Of a stretch of 64,000 bases of DNA, positions 25,238 to 33,933 are shown in pieces (position 1 is the stretch's first letter; every line of letters begins with the position of its first letter). The notes below the pieces were generated by a model. That model was not told the DNA's origin, searched no databases, and was given only the letters and a program-made list of their open reading frames with translations. Both the position numbers and the translations under genes were made by a program. Origin of the DNA: JAQVYB01 sp964490935 (GTDB lineage: Bacteria > Verrucomicrobiota > Kiritimatiellia > RZYC01); NCBI GenBank assembly GCA_964490935.1, contig CAZBEO010000005.1, positions 9,726 through 73,725 of the forward strand, in the 5' to 3' direction.

Positions 25238-25968
25238 CAAATGGCCACTCCTTCCATGCGGGCGACCGTCAGGTTCGCCATCAGCAGGGCTTCGGCATTT
25301 TCGCCTGCATCCATCCACCATCCATCGACCAGATCATACTGCATGGCACCCTGTGCGATATAGCGGTTATTTACGTCCGTAATTTCAAGCTCCCCGCGTG
25401 CGGAGGGTGTCAGCCCCTTGATGAAATCAAAGACATCCGCCGGATACATGTAGACCCCGATCACCGCCAGATTGCTGGGTGAATCCTTGGGCTTTTCAAT
25501 GATTTGGGTGATGCGCTTTCCTTCCACGGTTGCGATACCGTATTCCCAAGGGTGATCCACCTCTTTCAGAAAAATACGCGCTCCCTCGGGCTGATTTTGA
25601 AAGGCCTCGACGCCGTGTCGAATGCCTTTTTCGAGGAGGTTATCGCCCAGCACCACCGTGAATTTATGTCCGTCCACGAAATCTTCCGCTAGGCTGAGGG
25701 CATCGGCAATGCCGCCTTCGCCTTCCTGGTAGGTATATTCGAGATGGCGCAGTCCAAATTGTTTGCCATTGCCGATCAGGCGCAGAAAATCTCCGGCATT
25801 GTTGCCGCCGGTGACGATCAGGACCTCCTTGATGCCAGCCTGCGCCAGCATCTCGATGGGATAGAAAATCATCGGCTTTTTGTAAATCGGCAGCAGATGT
25901 TTGTTGGTAATTTTTGTGAGCGGGTTCAACCGGGTCCCCAGTCCTCCGGCCAGTACAACACCTTTCAT
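25237..25968 (-). CDS. rfbA: glucose-1-phosphate thymidylyltransferase, short form
   Basis: 243 residues, shorter than the 290-residue RmlA of enterobacteria but like the short nucleotidyltransferases of many other phyla. KGVVLAGGLGTRLNPLTK is the nucleotide loop, EYTYQEGEGGIADAL the sugar-phosphate region, VLGDNLLE the metal site (Asp), and EKPKDSPSNLAVIGVYMY the C-terminal catalytic block. It forms dTDP-glucose from dTTP and glucose 1-phosphate, starting the pathway continued by rfbB. It is the first gene of the operon; the 160-bp leader upstream shows no clear promoter to me. Confidence 0.93.
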   Translation of the reverse strand: MKGVVLAGGLGTRLNPLTKITNKHLLPIYKKPMIFYPIEMLAQAGIKEVLIVTGGNNAGDFLRLIGNGKQFGLRHLEYTYQEGEGGIADALSLAEDFVDGHKFTVVLGDNLLEKGIRHGVEAFQNQPEGARIFLKEVDHPWEYGIATVEGKRITQIIEKPKDSPSNLAVIGVYMYPADVFDFIKGLTPSARGELEITDVNNRYIAQGAMQYDLVDGWWMDAGENAEALLMANLTVARMEGVAI

Positions 25969-26128
25969 AATATTTTTTCTCCTTCGATGGGCGGAACGCT
26001 GCCGCCGTTAAACGTCTGTATGGAGCACAGCTTAATGAAAACATGTGGCATGACAATCTAATATTGAAGTTTCACTTTCCGGGGAAAGATTCTCACACAA
26101 AGCCGCAAAGCCAGGAATGTGCGGTTAT

Positions 26129-27241
26129 TCAGTCTGTCTGCTCCGCTCGACTAGGCGGCGCAATGAAGCGCTGGTAGTAGGCGAGCACCAGGCAGGACAT
26201 CGGGATGGCGATGAGCAACCCAAGAAATCCCAGCAATTTGCCCCAAATGGCCAGCGAGAGGAGAATGACCGCCGGGCTTAGGCCCGTGGCTTTGCCCAGG
26301 ATTTTCGGTGTCAGCACCAGATCCTGGAGTGTCTGCACCACAGCAAACACCAGGAGCGTCAGCAGGGGTAATTGCCAGGGATTTGCGCCGGTGATGATGC
26401 TCGAGAGAAAGGCCAGCAGAAAGGCGGGGATCAAGCCGACAATTTGCAAGTAGGGCACCATATTGAGCAGGCCGATGAAAAGCCCAAGGAAAATGCCGAG
26501 CGGCAGGCCGATCAACCAGAAACCAAAGGCAAACAGGCACCCTACGATTGAGGCGATCATCGCCTGCCCGCGAAAATAACGCTTCATGGCCTCGTTGAAG
26601 TCATCTACGAAACCAACCACCGGTACCCGATAGCTTGGAGGCAGGTAATCGGGCCACGTTTCCTTGATTTTATCGTAATCGATGAGAAGAAAAATCATAT
26701 AGAGTAGGATAACGGCCAGGCCAATCAGCCCAAGGACAAAGCTGACGGCACCGGTGATAACACTCCATACGCCTGGCAATGCGCGACGAAGCATACCCTG
26801 AAAGAGTTCCTGAAAGCGTTCTGACTGAAACCACTCCCGCACATCCTGATCAGCTAGGCGCTGCAAGAAGTGATCCCACTGTACATTCGGCAGTAGCTTA
26901 ATCAGCCAATCCGGGGGTCGGGCCTGCTCAATCTTGGTGAGAAACGGAATCATGGCCGAAAATTCGCGAAGAATCAGCGGGGTCAGAAAGAGAACCAAGC
27001 CGGTGAATGCCGCCACGACCAAGACCAGCGCCACCGCCACCGCTATTCCGCGCCGTTTGACTCGATGCTGAAGGCCTGTAACCAGCGGATTAATCAGATA
27101 AGCCAACAGAAAGGCCACGGCAAAAGGGATGAGGACCTCACTGAAATAATTCAGCATGGCGATTATACCGAGCAGAATGAGCAGCTTCAGGATCATCCGC
27201 GCAATACGGTCGAGCGTATAAGGCTTGCTGTCAAGCAACAT
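26129..27241 (-). CDS. AI-2E family transporter (PerM-type membrane protein)
   Basis: 370 residues, eight or so hydrophobic helices. The first pair (LLILLGIIAMLNYFSEVLIP and FAVAFLLAYLINPLV) carries the family-typical PFxxAFLLAYLxxP. The middle soluble part (about 100-150) is followed by RGQAMIASIVGCLFAFGFWL and GLPLGIFLGLFIGLLNMVPY, the GxxxGxxxxIPYxG-like family signature. AI-2E family members export or channel autoinducer-2, ions or small solutes; the substrate here is unknown. The start has GGAG 8 nt upstream. It is divergent from the glycosyltransferase-like gene across 91 bp, where both promoters should lie. Confidence 0.9.
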   Translation of the reverse strand: MLLDSKPYTLDRIARMILKLLILLGIIAMLNYFSEVLIPFAVAFLLAYLINPLVTGLQHRVKRRGIAVAVALVLVVAAFTGLVLFLTPLILREFSAMIPFLTKIEQARPPDWLIKLLPNVQWDHFLQRLADQDVREWFQSERFQELFQGMLRRALPGVWSVITGAVSFVLGLIGLAVILLYMIFLLIDYDKIKETWPDYLPPSYRVPVVGFVDDFNEAMKRYFRGQAMIASIVGCLFAFGFWLIGLPLGIFLGLFIGLLNMVPYLQIVGLIPAFLLAFLSSIITGANPWQLPLLTLLVFAVVQTLQDLVLTPKILGKATGLSPAVILLSLAIWGKLLGFLGLLIAIPMSCLVLAYYQRFIAPPSRAEQTD

Positions 27242-27332
27242 GGTTTTGGCTCCTTCGGTGGAAAATCTTCTTTCTTTTGCAAGGAACGAGTCCTTAAGGT
27301 CCTAATGTATCGCAAACTGGGTACAGAACCAC

Positions 27333-28430
27333 ATGAAAAAAATTGCTTATTACGTTTCGGGGCATGGATACGGGCATGGGGTGCGCACATGCGATATTCT
27401 CCCCGAGCTGTTCGCTGGGTGGCCCGACATCGAGGTGGAACTCATCACGGCCCTGCCGGAAGCCTTTCTGCGTCCGCGCTTGAACGGGCTGCCCGTTTCC
27501 CTGCGTGCCGGGGCGTTCGACGTGGGCATGATTCAGTTAGATTCGGTCGCCGTGGATGTTCCGGCCACGTTGCGGGCGGTCGAGGCTCTCTTTGCACGGC
27601 GCAAAGCTCTGATCGAGCAGGAAATCCGCTACCTGCAGGCATCACACATCACCCTTGTCGTGGCGGATATTCCCTCGATACCTCTCGAAGCCGCCTCTGC
27701 GGCAGGCATACCCTGTGCTGCCATTGGGAATTTTGGTTGGAACTGGATTTACTCGCCATTCGCGGAGCAGGAGGCGCGATGGCATCCCCTGATTGCCCTG
27801 ATTGAGGAAGGTTACCGTTGTGCGGACCTGCTGCTCCGCCTGCCCTTTTCCGAAGCCATGACCGTATTCAAACGGCAGGTGGATATTCCCCTGTTGGCAA
27901 AAGCGGGAGCCAAACGACGCGCCGAACTGGCCGCCGTCACTGGCGCCGATCCCGGAAAACGCTGGGTACTGCTTTCCTTTTCTGTGCTCAACTGGACGGA
28001 GGAGACCGTGCGGCGCGTAGCCCGCGAAGAGGGGTTCGAGTTCTTCACCGTCAAGCCGTTGGTTTGGGAGGGCAGCGGGGTCCATGCTGTGGATCGAGAG
28101 CATATTCCCTTCACCGACGTACTCGCCACCGTGGATGCCGTCCTTTCCAAGCCGGGCTATGGTCTACTCTCCGAATGCGTGGCCAACGACAAACCGCTCG
28201 TCTACGTGGACCGTCGCGATTTCATTGAATATCCTATTTTGGAAAAGGCCATTCGCAGGCATCTGCGCGGCGTGCACATCCCGCAGGAAGATTTGTATGC
28301 CGGGCGTGTCCGCTCCTATCTGGAGCGTCTTGAAGAGAGCCCTCTTCCAACTGAACCGATGGAGCGGGGCGGCGGAGAACGCGCCGCCGGGGAGCTGCTC
28401 CGGCTGATGGAACCAGTAGGTTCTCCATGA
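27333..28430 (+). CDS. glycosyltransferase-like protein (MurG/MGT fold)
   Basis: 365 residues with two Rossmann halves. It begins KKIAYYVSGHGYGHGVR, the pattern of GT-B proteins that scan for nucleotide-sugar or act on carbohydrate derivatives; the same start is seen in the N-terminal domain of L-arabinokinase-type proteins. The second half has RWVLLSFSVL, FTDVLATVDAVLSKPGYGLLSECVANDKPLVYV, equivalent to the donor-binding block of GT1/GT28 enzymes. Donor and acceptor cannot be read. It has no partner gene; the downstream permease has its own promoter. Confidence 0.85.
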   Translation: MKKIAYYVSGHGYGHGVRTCDILPELFAGWPDIEVELITALPEAFLRPRLNGLPVSLRAGAFDVGMIQLDSVAVDVPATLRAVEALFARRKALIEQEIRYLQASHITLVVADIPSIPLEAASAAGIPCAAIGNFGWNWIYSPFAEQEARWHPLIALIEEGYRCADLLLRLPFSEAMTVFKRQVDIPLLAKAGAKRRAELAAVTGADPGKRWVLLSFSVLNWTEETVRRVAREEGFEFFTVKPLVWEGSGVHAVDREHIPFTDVLATVDAVLSKPGYGLLSECVANDKPLVYVDRRDFIEYPILEKAIRRHLRGVHIPQEDLYAGRVRSYLERLEESPLPTEPMERGGGERAAGELLRLMEPVGSP

Positions 28431-28449
28431 TAAAGTTGAAAAAACTCGT

Positions 28450-28477
28450 TTGACTGTGACCGTTCCGTGCCTATAAT
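28450..28477 (+). promoter_or_regulatory. sigma-70-type promoter upstream of the uracil permease
   Basis: TTGACT (28450-28455), 16-bp spacer, TATAAT (28472-28477). The -10 box is a perfect consensus. The transcript would have a leader of about 120 nt before the permease ATG at 28606; I find no known riboswitch pattern in it. Confidence 0.7.
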
Positions 28478-28605
28478 CTTTTCCGACGGGTGTTTATTTC
28501 CCGCCAAGCCTTTTGTTCAAAATGATAAGGGGTTGGCACGGAAAAAAATACCGAAACGCGGAGTGACTCAGGCATTGGTTAACATCAACAAAAGGGGCTA
28601 AGCGT

Positions 28606-29868
28606 ATGAGTATTAAGGAAGATGTAACGGGCAAAAATGTGGTGCTGGGCATTCAGCATACGTTTGTGATGTTCGGGGCGACGGTATTGGTGCCGATTAT
28701 CACAGGGCTTGACGTGGGCGTGACCCTCTTTGCGGCCGGTGTTGGTACGTGGCTGTTTCACGTCCTTACCAAATTCAAAGTTCCGGTATTTTTGGGTTCA
28801 TCCTTTGCCTTTATTCCCGGCATCATTGCCGTTTCCACGGCGGAAGGCGGTAGCCTTCCGGAAGCCTGCGGCGCGATTTTTGTTGCGGGTCTGTTGTATG
28901 TTGTTGCGGCGGCCTTTTTCAAAGTCATTGGCTATGACATGCTGCACAGGATCCTTCCTGCACACGTAACCGGTCCGGTGATCATGCTGATCGGCTTGAT
29001 TCTTGCCCCCGTGGCTATCAAGAATGCCAATGGTTCCTACGCGCCGCAACTGGTGGAGCAATTCGGTGTGTCGGGATGCTGGCTTGTGGCTGGCTTTACC
29101 TTCGCCGTCGCCGTTTTTGTGAGGGTGTTCTTTGAGAAAAGAGCCAAACTGCTCTCCATGCTGCCGGTACTGATCGCCTTGATTCTTGGTTACATTCTTT
29201 CGGTTATCATGGGCATGGTGGATTTCACTACGGTGAAAGAAGCGGCTTGGTTTGGTGTTCCTGCATTCAGCAAGCCGGTCTTTTCCATGCGCGCGATGTC
29301 GATTATTCTGCCCATTGCAATCGTCACCATCGTGGAGCACGTGGGTGATATTCTGGCCATCGGCAATGTAGTCGGCAAAAACTTTGTCAAAGACCCCGGC
29401 ATTCATCGTACGTTGTTGGGTGATGGTTTGGCCACTTCGCTGTCGGCCTTGATCGGCGGACCGGCCAATACCACCTACTCAGAAAACACCGGTGCGGTTG
29501 CTTTGACGGGCGTATACAATCCCATCGTCATGCGTATTGCCGCCTGCTGCGCGATTCTGTTGGCGGTCATTCCGAAATTTACCGCGCTGATCGGTACGAT
29601 TCCGAGTCCTGTAATCGGCGGTATTTCTATTCTGCTGTTCGGTATGATTGCTGCCATCGGAGCCAAGAACATGGTGGATGCCCGCGTGAACTTCTCGGAT
29701 GCTCGTATACTGATGATTGCTGCATCTATTCTGGTGCTCGGGATTGGTGGAGCTGAAGTGTCGTTTGGTCCGGTTCAGTTCAAGGGGTTGGGTCTGGCCG
29801 CGCTGGTCGGTATTATACTGAACCTGATCCTAATGTTCTCCAGCAATAAAGCGCCAAAAACGGAATAG
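28606..29868 (+). CDS. uraA: uracil permease (NCS2 family)
   Basis: 420 residues, almost entirely hydrophobic with 12-14 membrane helices. QHTFVMFGATVLVPIITGLD is the N-terminal NCS2 signature, VFLGSSFAFIPGI the substrate-loop helix, and IVTIVEHVGDILAIGNVVGK and GGPANTTYSENTGAVALTGV carry the conserved Glu and the second substrate loop of UraA/PyrP uracil transporters. It imports uracil with protons across the inner membrane. The Shine-Dalgarno is AAGGGG. It is transcribed alone from the promoter at 28450 and probably terminated at 30027-30055, after a structured RNA region. Xanthine transport cannot be excluded but the loop sequence favours uracil. Confidence 0.93.
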   Translation: MSIKEDVTGKNVVLGIQHTFVMFGATVLVPIITGLDVGVTLFAAGVGTWLFHVLTKFKVPVFLGSSFAFIPGIIAVSTAEGGSLPEACGAIFVAGLLYVVAAAFFKVIGYDMLHRILPAHVTGPVIMLIGLILAPVAIKNANGSYAPQLVEQFGVSGCWLVAGFTFAVAVFVRVFFEKRAKLLSMLPVLIALILGYILSVIMGMVDFTTVKEAAWFGVPAFSKPVFSMRAMSIILPIAIVTIVEHVGDILAIGNVVGKNFVKDPGIHRTLLGDGLATSLSALIGGPANTTYSENTGAVALTGVYNPIVMRIAACCAILLAVIPKFTALIGTIPSPVIGGISILLFGMIAAIGAKNMVDARVNFSDARILMIAASILVLGIGGAEVSFGPVQFKGLGLAALVGIILNLILMFSSNKAPKTE

Positions 29869-29921
29869 CCGTGGCAATCTAAATAAGAAATAAGTGGGGA
29901 GCGGTTCTCAAACAATTTGGC

Positions 29922-30000
29922 GTTGGCAATGCTTCGTAACAAGGTATCTCCCCCTACACACGACGAGGCTCGTCGTTAGCCTGTACGGAGTATTGCCAAC
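29922..30000 (+). ncRNA. candidate structured RNA downstream of uraA
   Basis: Bases 29922-29938 pair with 29984-30000 over 17 continuous pairs, two of them G-U (start GTTGGCAATGCTTCGTA, end TACGGAGTATTGCCAAC). Inside, ACAAGG can extend the stem with CCTG, a C-rich strand follows, and ACGACGA/TCGTCGT (29960-29976) closes a second, 7-bp hairpin. A strong terminator follows 27 bp later, so the transcript could end as a compact RNA. The 12-mer CGTAACAAGGTA is identical to the conserved 3' region of 16S rRNA. The strand is inferred from the terminator. Not matched to a known RNA family by me. Confidence 0.45.
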
Positions 30001-30026
30001 CCTTATTTAAACTACGCTCAAGACAC

Positions 30027-30055
30027 ATCCCGGGCCACGGCCCGGGATTTTTTTT
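30027..30055 (+). terminator. rho-independent terminator
   Basis: Inverted repeat ATCCCGGGCC-AC-GGCCCGGGAT (30027-30048) followed by a run of eight T. Very GC-rich stem; ends the uraA/structured-RNA transcript. Confidence 0.9.
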
Positions 30056-30153
30056 GCAATATATTTCACTCCGCTGCGTTTTACTCACCATGCGCAGAGA
30101 TTTCACAGAGAACAAGGCGCAATGAGAAAACAGCGAAAAACAAGGAGTGCGAG

Positions 30154-30735
30154 ATGAAGAAGAACAGAATGATTTGTATGCTTTCCCTGGCCAGCTTATT
30201 GGCATTCAGTGCGGGTACTTTTGCCCAAGGCCCCGGCAAGTGCGGCCCGAAGAAGGACGGTCCCTGCGGGCCGATGCGCGGCGTAGGCTGCCTGCTGGAA
30301 AACGAGGAATGCATGAGCCGCCTCAACATCACCGCCGACCAGAAAAAGGCGTTGGAAGAAATCAGCCTTCGCTCTGAACAGGAGAAAACAGGACTTGAAG
30401 CGGAAGCGAAAACGGCGCACTTGGCCTTAAAAACGCTGATGAAATCGCAATCGGATGATCGCGATGCGATTTTTAAGGCCATGGACGAGGTCAGTGCCTG
30501 CCAGCTGAAGCTAAAAAAGGCCGGCATGACCGCTTGGCTGGATGCTCAAAGCAACCTGACCGAAGAGCAGCGCACACAGATCCGCAAGGAAATGGGTGCC
30601 ATGCGTAAAGGCGAAATGAAGAATCGGGATGGGAAGAAATGCGGCGGAAAAAAGCGCGGGCCGGAGTGCGGAAAAGGACGCCCCGGAACCATGGGATGCG
30701 GCCCGACGGACATGGAACCGGAGGACGCCCCTTAA
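30154..30735 (+). CDS. Spy/CpxP-like periplasmic protein
   Basis: 193 residues. A signal peptide (MICMLSLASLLAFSAGTFAQ) leads into a helical domain with two LTxxQ-type motifs, NITADQKKAL and NLTEEQRTQI, which define the Spy/CpxP/heavy-metal-resistance family of periplasmic stress chaperones. Flanking segments are rich in Gly, Cys and Lys (KCGPKKDGPCGPM; KKCGGKKRGPECGKG), suggesting metal binding. AAGGAG lies before the start. It is a single gene with terminators on both sides. No two-component system sits next to it, so its control is unknown. Confidence 0.85.
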   Translation: MKKNRMICMLSLASLLAFSAGTFAQGPGKCGPKKDGPCGPMRGVGCLLENEECMSRLNITADQKKALEEISLRSEQEKTGLEAEAKTAHLALKTLMKSQSDDRDAIFKAMDEVSACQLKLKKAGMTAWLDAQSNLTEEQRTQIRKEMGAMRKGEMKNRDGKKCGGKKRGPECGKGRPGTMGCGPTDMEPEDAP

Positions 30736-30767
30736 ACGGTGCACGGCTGCATTGAATCGGCTAAATG

Positions 30768-30799
30768 GAAAGAGCGTCCACCCGGGCGCTCTTTCTCTT
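30768..30799 (+). terminator. rho-independent terminator after the Spy-like gene
   Basis: GAAAGAGCG (30768-30776) pairs with CGCTCTTTC (30787-30795), with a short CC/GG inner pairing, followed by TCTT. It ends 33 bp after the gene stop. Confidence 0.7.
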
Positions 30800-30904
30800 G
30801 CCGATATTCCAGACTTCTTCTTTCCCTCTTCTCGTAAAAAATGGCATTTTTTACTGGCATTTTCGGAGCGGCACTTCTACTTTACCCCCGCTCTTTCCTT
30901 AATA

Positions 30905-30979
30905 GGCGCGGTAGCCAAGTGGTAAGGCACGGGTCTGCAAAACCTGTATTCATCGGTTCGAGTCCGATCCGCGCCTCCA
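30905..30979 (+). tRNA. tRNA-Cys (GCA)
   Basis: Acceptor arms GGCGCGG and CCGCGCC, discriminator T (U73 is the Cys identity base), and encoded CCA. The anticodon loop CTGCAAA gives anticodon GCA. The T arm GGTTCGAGTCC is standard. Length 75 with CCA. Confidence 0.95.
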
Positions 30980-31073
30980 TTTCTTCTTTCCATTCCAACG
31001 GATTGGACTTTGTCCTGAATTTGCCCTACCTTCGACACGCCTGATTCCGGCAGACCGTGAAGAGGACGTGCAT

Positions 31074-31934
31074 ATGAAAGAAGAGAGCAGAATATGGCCC
31101 GGCCACCTGGTGAGCATTCCCGTAAAAAGGACGGGAGAAACGGTGTGGTTGGATGGCTTTTTGCGAACGGATGCACGAAGAAAAAAAACCTTGTTGATTT
31201 TTGTGCATGGCATGCACAGCAATTTCTATCGGTCGCACCTGAAAAAAGAACTGATGGCCCAGTGTGTTGGGGCCGGCTGCGATTTGCTCTCCTTCAATAA
31301 CAGTGGTGCGGAAGCACAGGTGGTCGATGAGCGCTTTGAAGACTGCCTGGGGGATCTAGATGCCGCGCTTGCTTTTGGTCGCGCCCGTGGTTATCGACGT
31401 TTCATTCTGATGGGTCACAGCACCGGCTGTCAGAAAATAACTTGGTATCAGGCGCGGCGGCAGGCCCCGGATGTGAGCGGCTTGGCTTTGCTGGCACCGG
31501 GCGATGATTATGCCATTGCAAGGCGGGATGCGGGGCGTTCCTTCAATCGTTGGGTGAAGCGAGCGCACCAATTGGTCGCTGAAGGACGTGGCGATACGCT
31601 GATGCCGCCGCAATGCCTGGGCTTTACCGCCCGACGCTATCTCAGTGTGGCCGATCCCTCCAAGACGGAATCAAAAATTTTCAATTACGAAGGACGGCTT
31701 ACCCATTTTAGACGGGTGGTTTGTCCTGTATTGCTCCTCTTCGGAAGTGCCGAGGAATATAGCTGTCTTCCGGTGGAAAGCATGCACGCCATTCTGCGTA
31801 AGGCTTCGCGCTCCATTTGTTTTGAAGATCACATCATTCCCGGTGCCGACCATGGGTTCCACGGCTGTGAAGCGGAAACCACCCGATGTATACTGGCCTG
31901 GACAAACTCCAAAGTCCGACGGACTGCTTACTGA
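31074..31934 (+). CDS. alpha/beta hydrolase (DUF1749-like)
   Basis: 286 residues from the ATG at 31074; AGAGGA ends 7 nt upstream, whereas the GTG two codons earlier would be too close to it. LLIFVHGMHSNFYRSH is the oxyanion strand and loop, and RRFILMGHSTGCQK gives the nucleophile elbow GHSTG with a normal Ser. PVLLLFGSAEEYSCLP probably carries the acid, and PGADHGFHG the catalytic His. The pattern resembles DUF1749-type hydrolases. No signal peptide is present, so it is cytosolic. Substrate unknown. It converges on the signalling operon that follows, with a 6-base overlap of 3' ends (31928-31934). Confidence 0.85.
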   Translation: MKEESRIWPGHLVSIPVKRTGETVWLDGFLRTDARRKKTLLIFVHGMHSNFYRSHLKKELMAQCVGAGCDLLSFNNSGAEAQVVDERFEDCLGDLDAALAFGRARGYRRFILMGHSTGCQKITWYQARRQAPDVSGLALLAPGDDYAIARRDAGRSFNRWVKRAHQLVAEGRGDTLMPPQCLGFTARRYLSVADPSKTESKIFNYEGRLTHFRRVVCPVLLLFGSAEEYSCLPVESMHAILRKASRSICFEDHIIPGADHGFHGCEAETTRCILAWTNSKVRRTAY

Positions 31935-33097
31935 TCTAGAAAGTTTTCTCCGAGGGCCACGTTGACCATGTCAGCGAGCTCGCTGGCTGCGAACGGTTTT
32001 TGCAGAAAATGAACGCGACGGTAGGAGAGCGCCTGCCGAATATCCGGTTGGGCTTCCGAAAGGCCGCTTACCAGAATGACGGGGACGGTGGATTTCTGTT
32101 CGATCAGCCATTCAACCAGTTCCAGTCCGTTATAATCGGGCATACTGAAATCAATGATCAGCAGGTCAGGTTTTTGTGCATTTTTCTTCCAGAATTTATG
32201 CAGTTCTTCTCCGCAGGAAAGTTTGTGAACGGTATGTTTTTCTTCCGCCAGCACCACTTCGCACATTTCACGAAAGGTGGGGTTGTCGTCGACCACCCAA
32301 ATCAGTGAAGCGTCGAGTTTTTTGGATACCAGTTTGGGCTTGGTGCCGGACGTGTCCGGTTGAGCCGTGGGCAGCAGCACCTCAATCCGCGCGGATGCTC
32401 CGGGTTTGGAGGTCATCAGCACGGTGCCCTCCATTTTTCCGACGATGCCATATACGCTCGAGAGCTTCACGCCGGCCCGATCTTTCATCTGGAATCCTTC
32501 GTCGGACTCGGGAATATCAAAGACCAGCCCCCCGGAATCCTCCACTTCAAGGCGCAGATAGTCCTGGCCAGGCTGGTCGCCCGACATGGCTACGTTGGCC
32601 GTTCGAACGGTAAGGGTTCCGCCAGCCGGCATGCTGTCAATGGCATTGGTAATCAGGTTGAAAACGATTTGATGCAGGGCGCTTTGCGGGGCGGCCACGT
32701 AATCATTTTCAGCGGAGAGTTCGGTGTTGACCTCAATTTGTCCGGATGTTTGCAGTTCGAGGAGCGAGAGGACACTCAGCAGGGTGTCGTGCACGCGGTA
32801 CCCTTTGAATTCTTCTGATTCGCTGCCTGCAAAAGCCAAAATTTCATCCGTTAAGCGGCGCCCGCGCTGAGCGGCTTCCGATATTTTTTGGAGCGCATCC
32901 GTGGCTTCGGTGGAGAGCGTCTCTCGATTCAGAATGTAGGAGGAATATCCCAGGATGACGGACAGGAGGTTGTTGAAGTGGTGGGCCACTCCGCTCGAAA
33001 GTGTGCCCAGAGAGCGCATGCGCTCGGATTGCACAAGCTGTCTGCTGAGTTCAAAATTAGTTTGTTCAAGCGTTGCGATGGTTTCTTTATCGCTCAT
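31928..33097 (-). CDS. hybrid histidine kinase-like protein with degenerate ATP-binding boxes and receiver domain
   Basis: 389 residues from the second ATG (33097), better spaced from GGGAGG than the first (33100). Residues 1-25 are a coiled coil. His39 lies in SSGVAHHFNNLL, where the residue after the phospho-His is His rather than Asp. The N box is normal (QIVFNLITNAIDS). The G1 region is DSGGLV instead of DxGxG, the F box is absent, and the G2 region is RAGVKLSSVYGI instead of GxGLGL. ATP hydrolysis is therefore doubtful. The receiver (264-389) is complete: VVDDN, IIDFSMP with Asp316, ILVSG and QKPF. It may act as a phosphatase or phosphate acceptor. It is third in an operon with a kinase-like protein and a zinc-ribbon membrane protein. 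Confidence 0.85.
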   Translation of the reverse strand: MSDKETIATLEQTNFELSRQLVQSERMRSLGTLSSGVAHHFNNLLSVILGYSSYILNRETLSTEATDALQKISEAAQRGRRLTDEILAFAGSESEEFKGYRVHDTLLSVLSLLELQTSGQIEVNTELSAENDYVAAPQSALHQIVFNLITNAIDSMPAGGTLTVRTANVAMSGDQPGQDYLRLEVEDSGGLVFDIPESDEGFQMKDRAGVKLSSVYGIVGKMEGTVLMTSKPGASARIEVLLPTAQPDTSGTKPKLVSKKLDASLIWVVDDNPTFREMCEVVLAEEKHTVHKLSCGEELHKFWKKNAQKPDLLIIDFSMPDYNGLELVEWLIEQKSTVPVILVSGLSEAQPDIRQALSYRRVHFLQKPFAASELADMVNVALGENFLDQ

Positions 33098-33100
33098 CAT

Positions 33101-33820
33101 TTACCTCCCAGAGGAAGACGGGTGTGCTTCATTCGGCGTTTTTAGTTCTTTGTTCATTTGAAATTGTATGGCTTTTTCACGGAAAACGGTATCAATCCGC
33201 ATCCGGGAGTCTCGGTCTAGTTGAGCCAGCAGTATATTTTGAATCACACCATTCTGCAACAGCAAGACGGCATCATCTTTCAGTCCGATGAATTGTCCGC
33301 GCTGGATAAGCCCATTGAGTTGTCGCAGTTTGATAAAATCGTTGACCGCATAAGGCGGGTAGCGCTCGGCCAGCTTGTTTGAGTAATAGGTGTACTGGCG
33401 CAACTCCTCTTCACTCAGGGCATTCTGCAAGACGTCGCGAAGGGCTATTTCCTGAATAGCCTGGGATTCATCAGGTATGGCTGGTGCTTCGCCGTTGTTC
33501 GGTGCTTCTGCTGTATTCATCAGAAGCATTTCGTCGTCCGGGTGCGTCGCGGTTTTGCTTAGGATTCGGACATCGTTCCGAAGGCGGAGGAGGTGGTACA
33601 GATTGAACAGCAGCAGAACAAGGATCAGGATGGCCCACGCCATGCGAAGAATGGAGGATACCCTTGTCGGGCCCGGTTGGGCGCAGTTCGGAGCGGTGGC
33701 CGCGATGCCGTGTGGATGAGCGACCAGTCCACATGCTGGGCAAATGACCGGTCCTTTGACGGTGCGTTTTGCGTCAAAGGGGTATCCGCAGTGTTCGCAT
33801 AATAGTGGATGTTGGCTCAT
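33101..33820 (-). CDS. zinc-ribbon membrane protein
   Basis: 239 residues from the ATG at 33820; an in-frame ATG six codons earlier is possible. An N-terminal zinc ribbon (LCEHCGYPFD...VICPACGLV, two CxxC pairs) is followed by one membrane helix (about 64-84, ILRMAWAILILVLLLFNLYH) and a long helical domain. Its stop TAA abuts the ATG of the histidine-kinase-like gene (TAAATG), and its 3' end contains that gene's Shine-Dalgarno. The family is not recognised. Zinc ribbon plus helix is shared with the kinases at 33934 and 47393, which suggests membrane signalling components of one type. Confidence 0.8.
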   Translation of the reverse strand: MSQHPLLCEHCGYPFDAKRTVKGPVICPACGLVAHPHGIAATAPNCAQPGPTRVSSILRMAWAILILVLLLFNLYHLLRLRNDVRILSKTATHPDDEMLLMNTAEAPNNGEAPAIPDESQAIQEIALRDVLQNALSEEELRQYTYYSNKLAERYPPYAVNDFIKLRQLNGLIQRGQFIGLKDDAVLLLQNGVIQNILLAQLDRDSRMRIDTVFREKAIQFQMNKELKTPNEAHPSSSGR

Positions 33821-33933
33821 AATGACTCTTTTGATCACACGATGCTATGAATGCGAAAGGCTAATGCGGTTTTCCTTTCGACACAAGTCCTAAAGCAAAG
33901 CGAACACCGGGAATCGGTGGCAGATGGTCGGCG

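Noticed and set aside
29922..30000. Integron attC site
   Set aside because: The ends (GTTGGCA and its complement) do not fit the GTTRRRY core, and no integrase or cassette follows.
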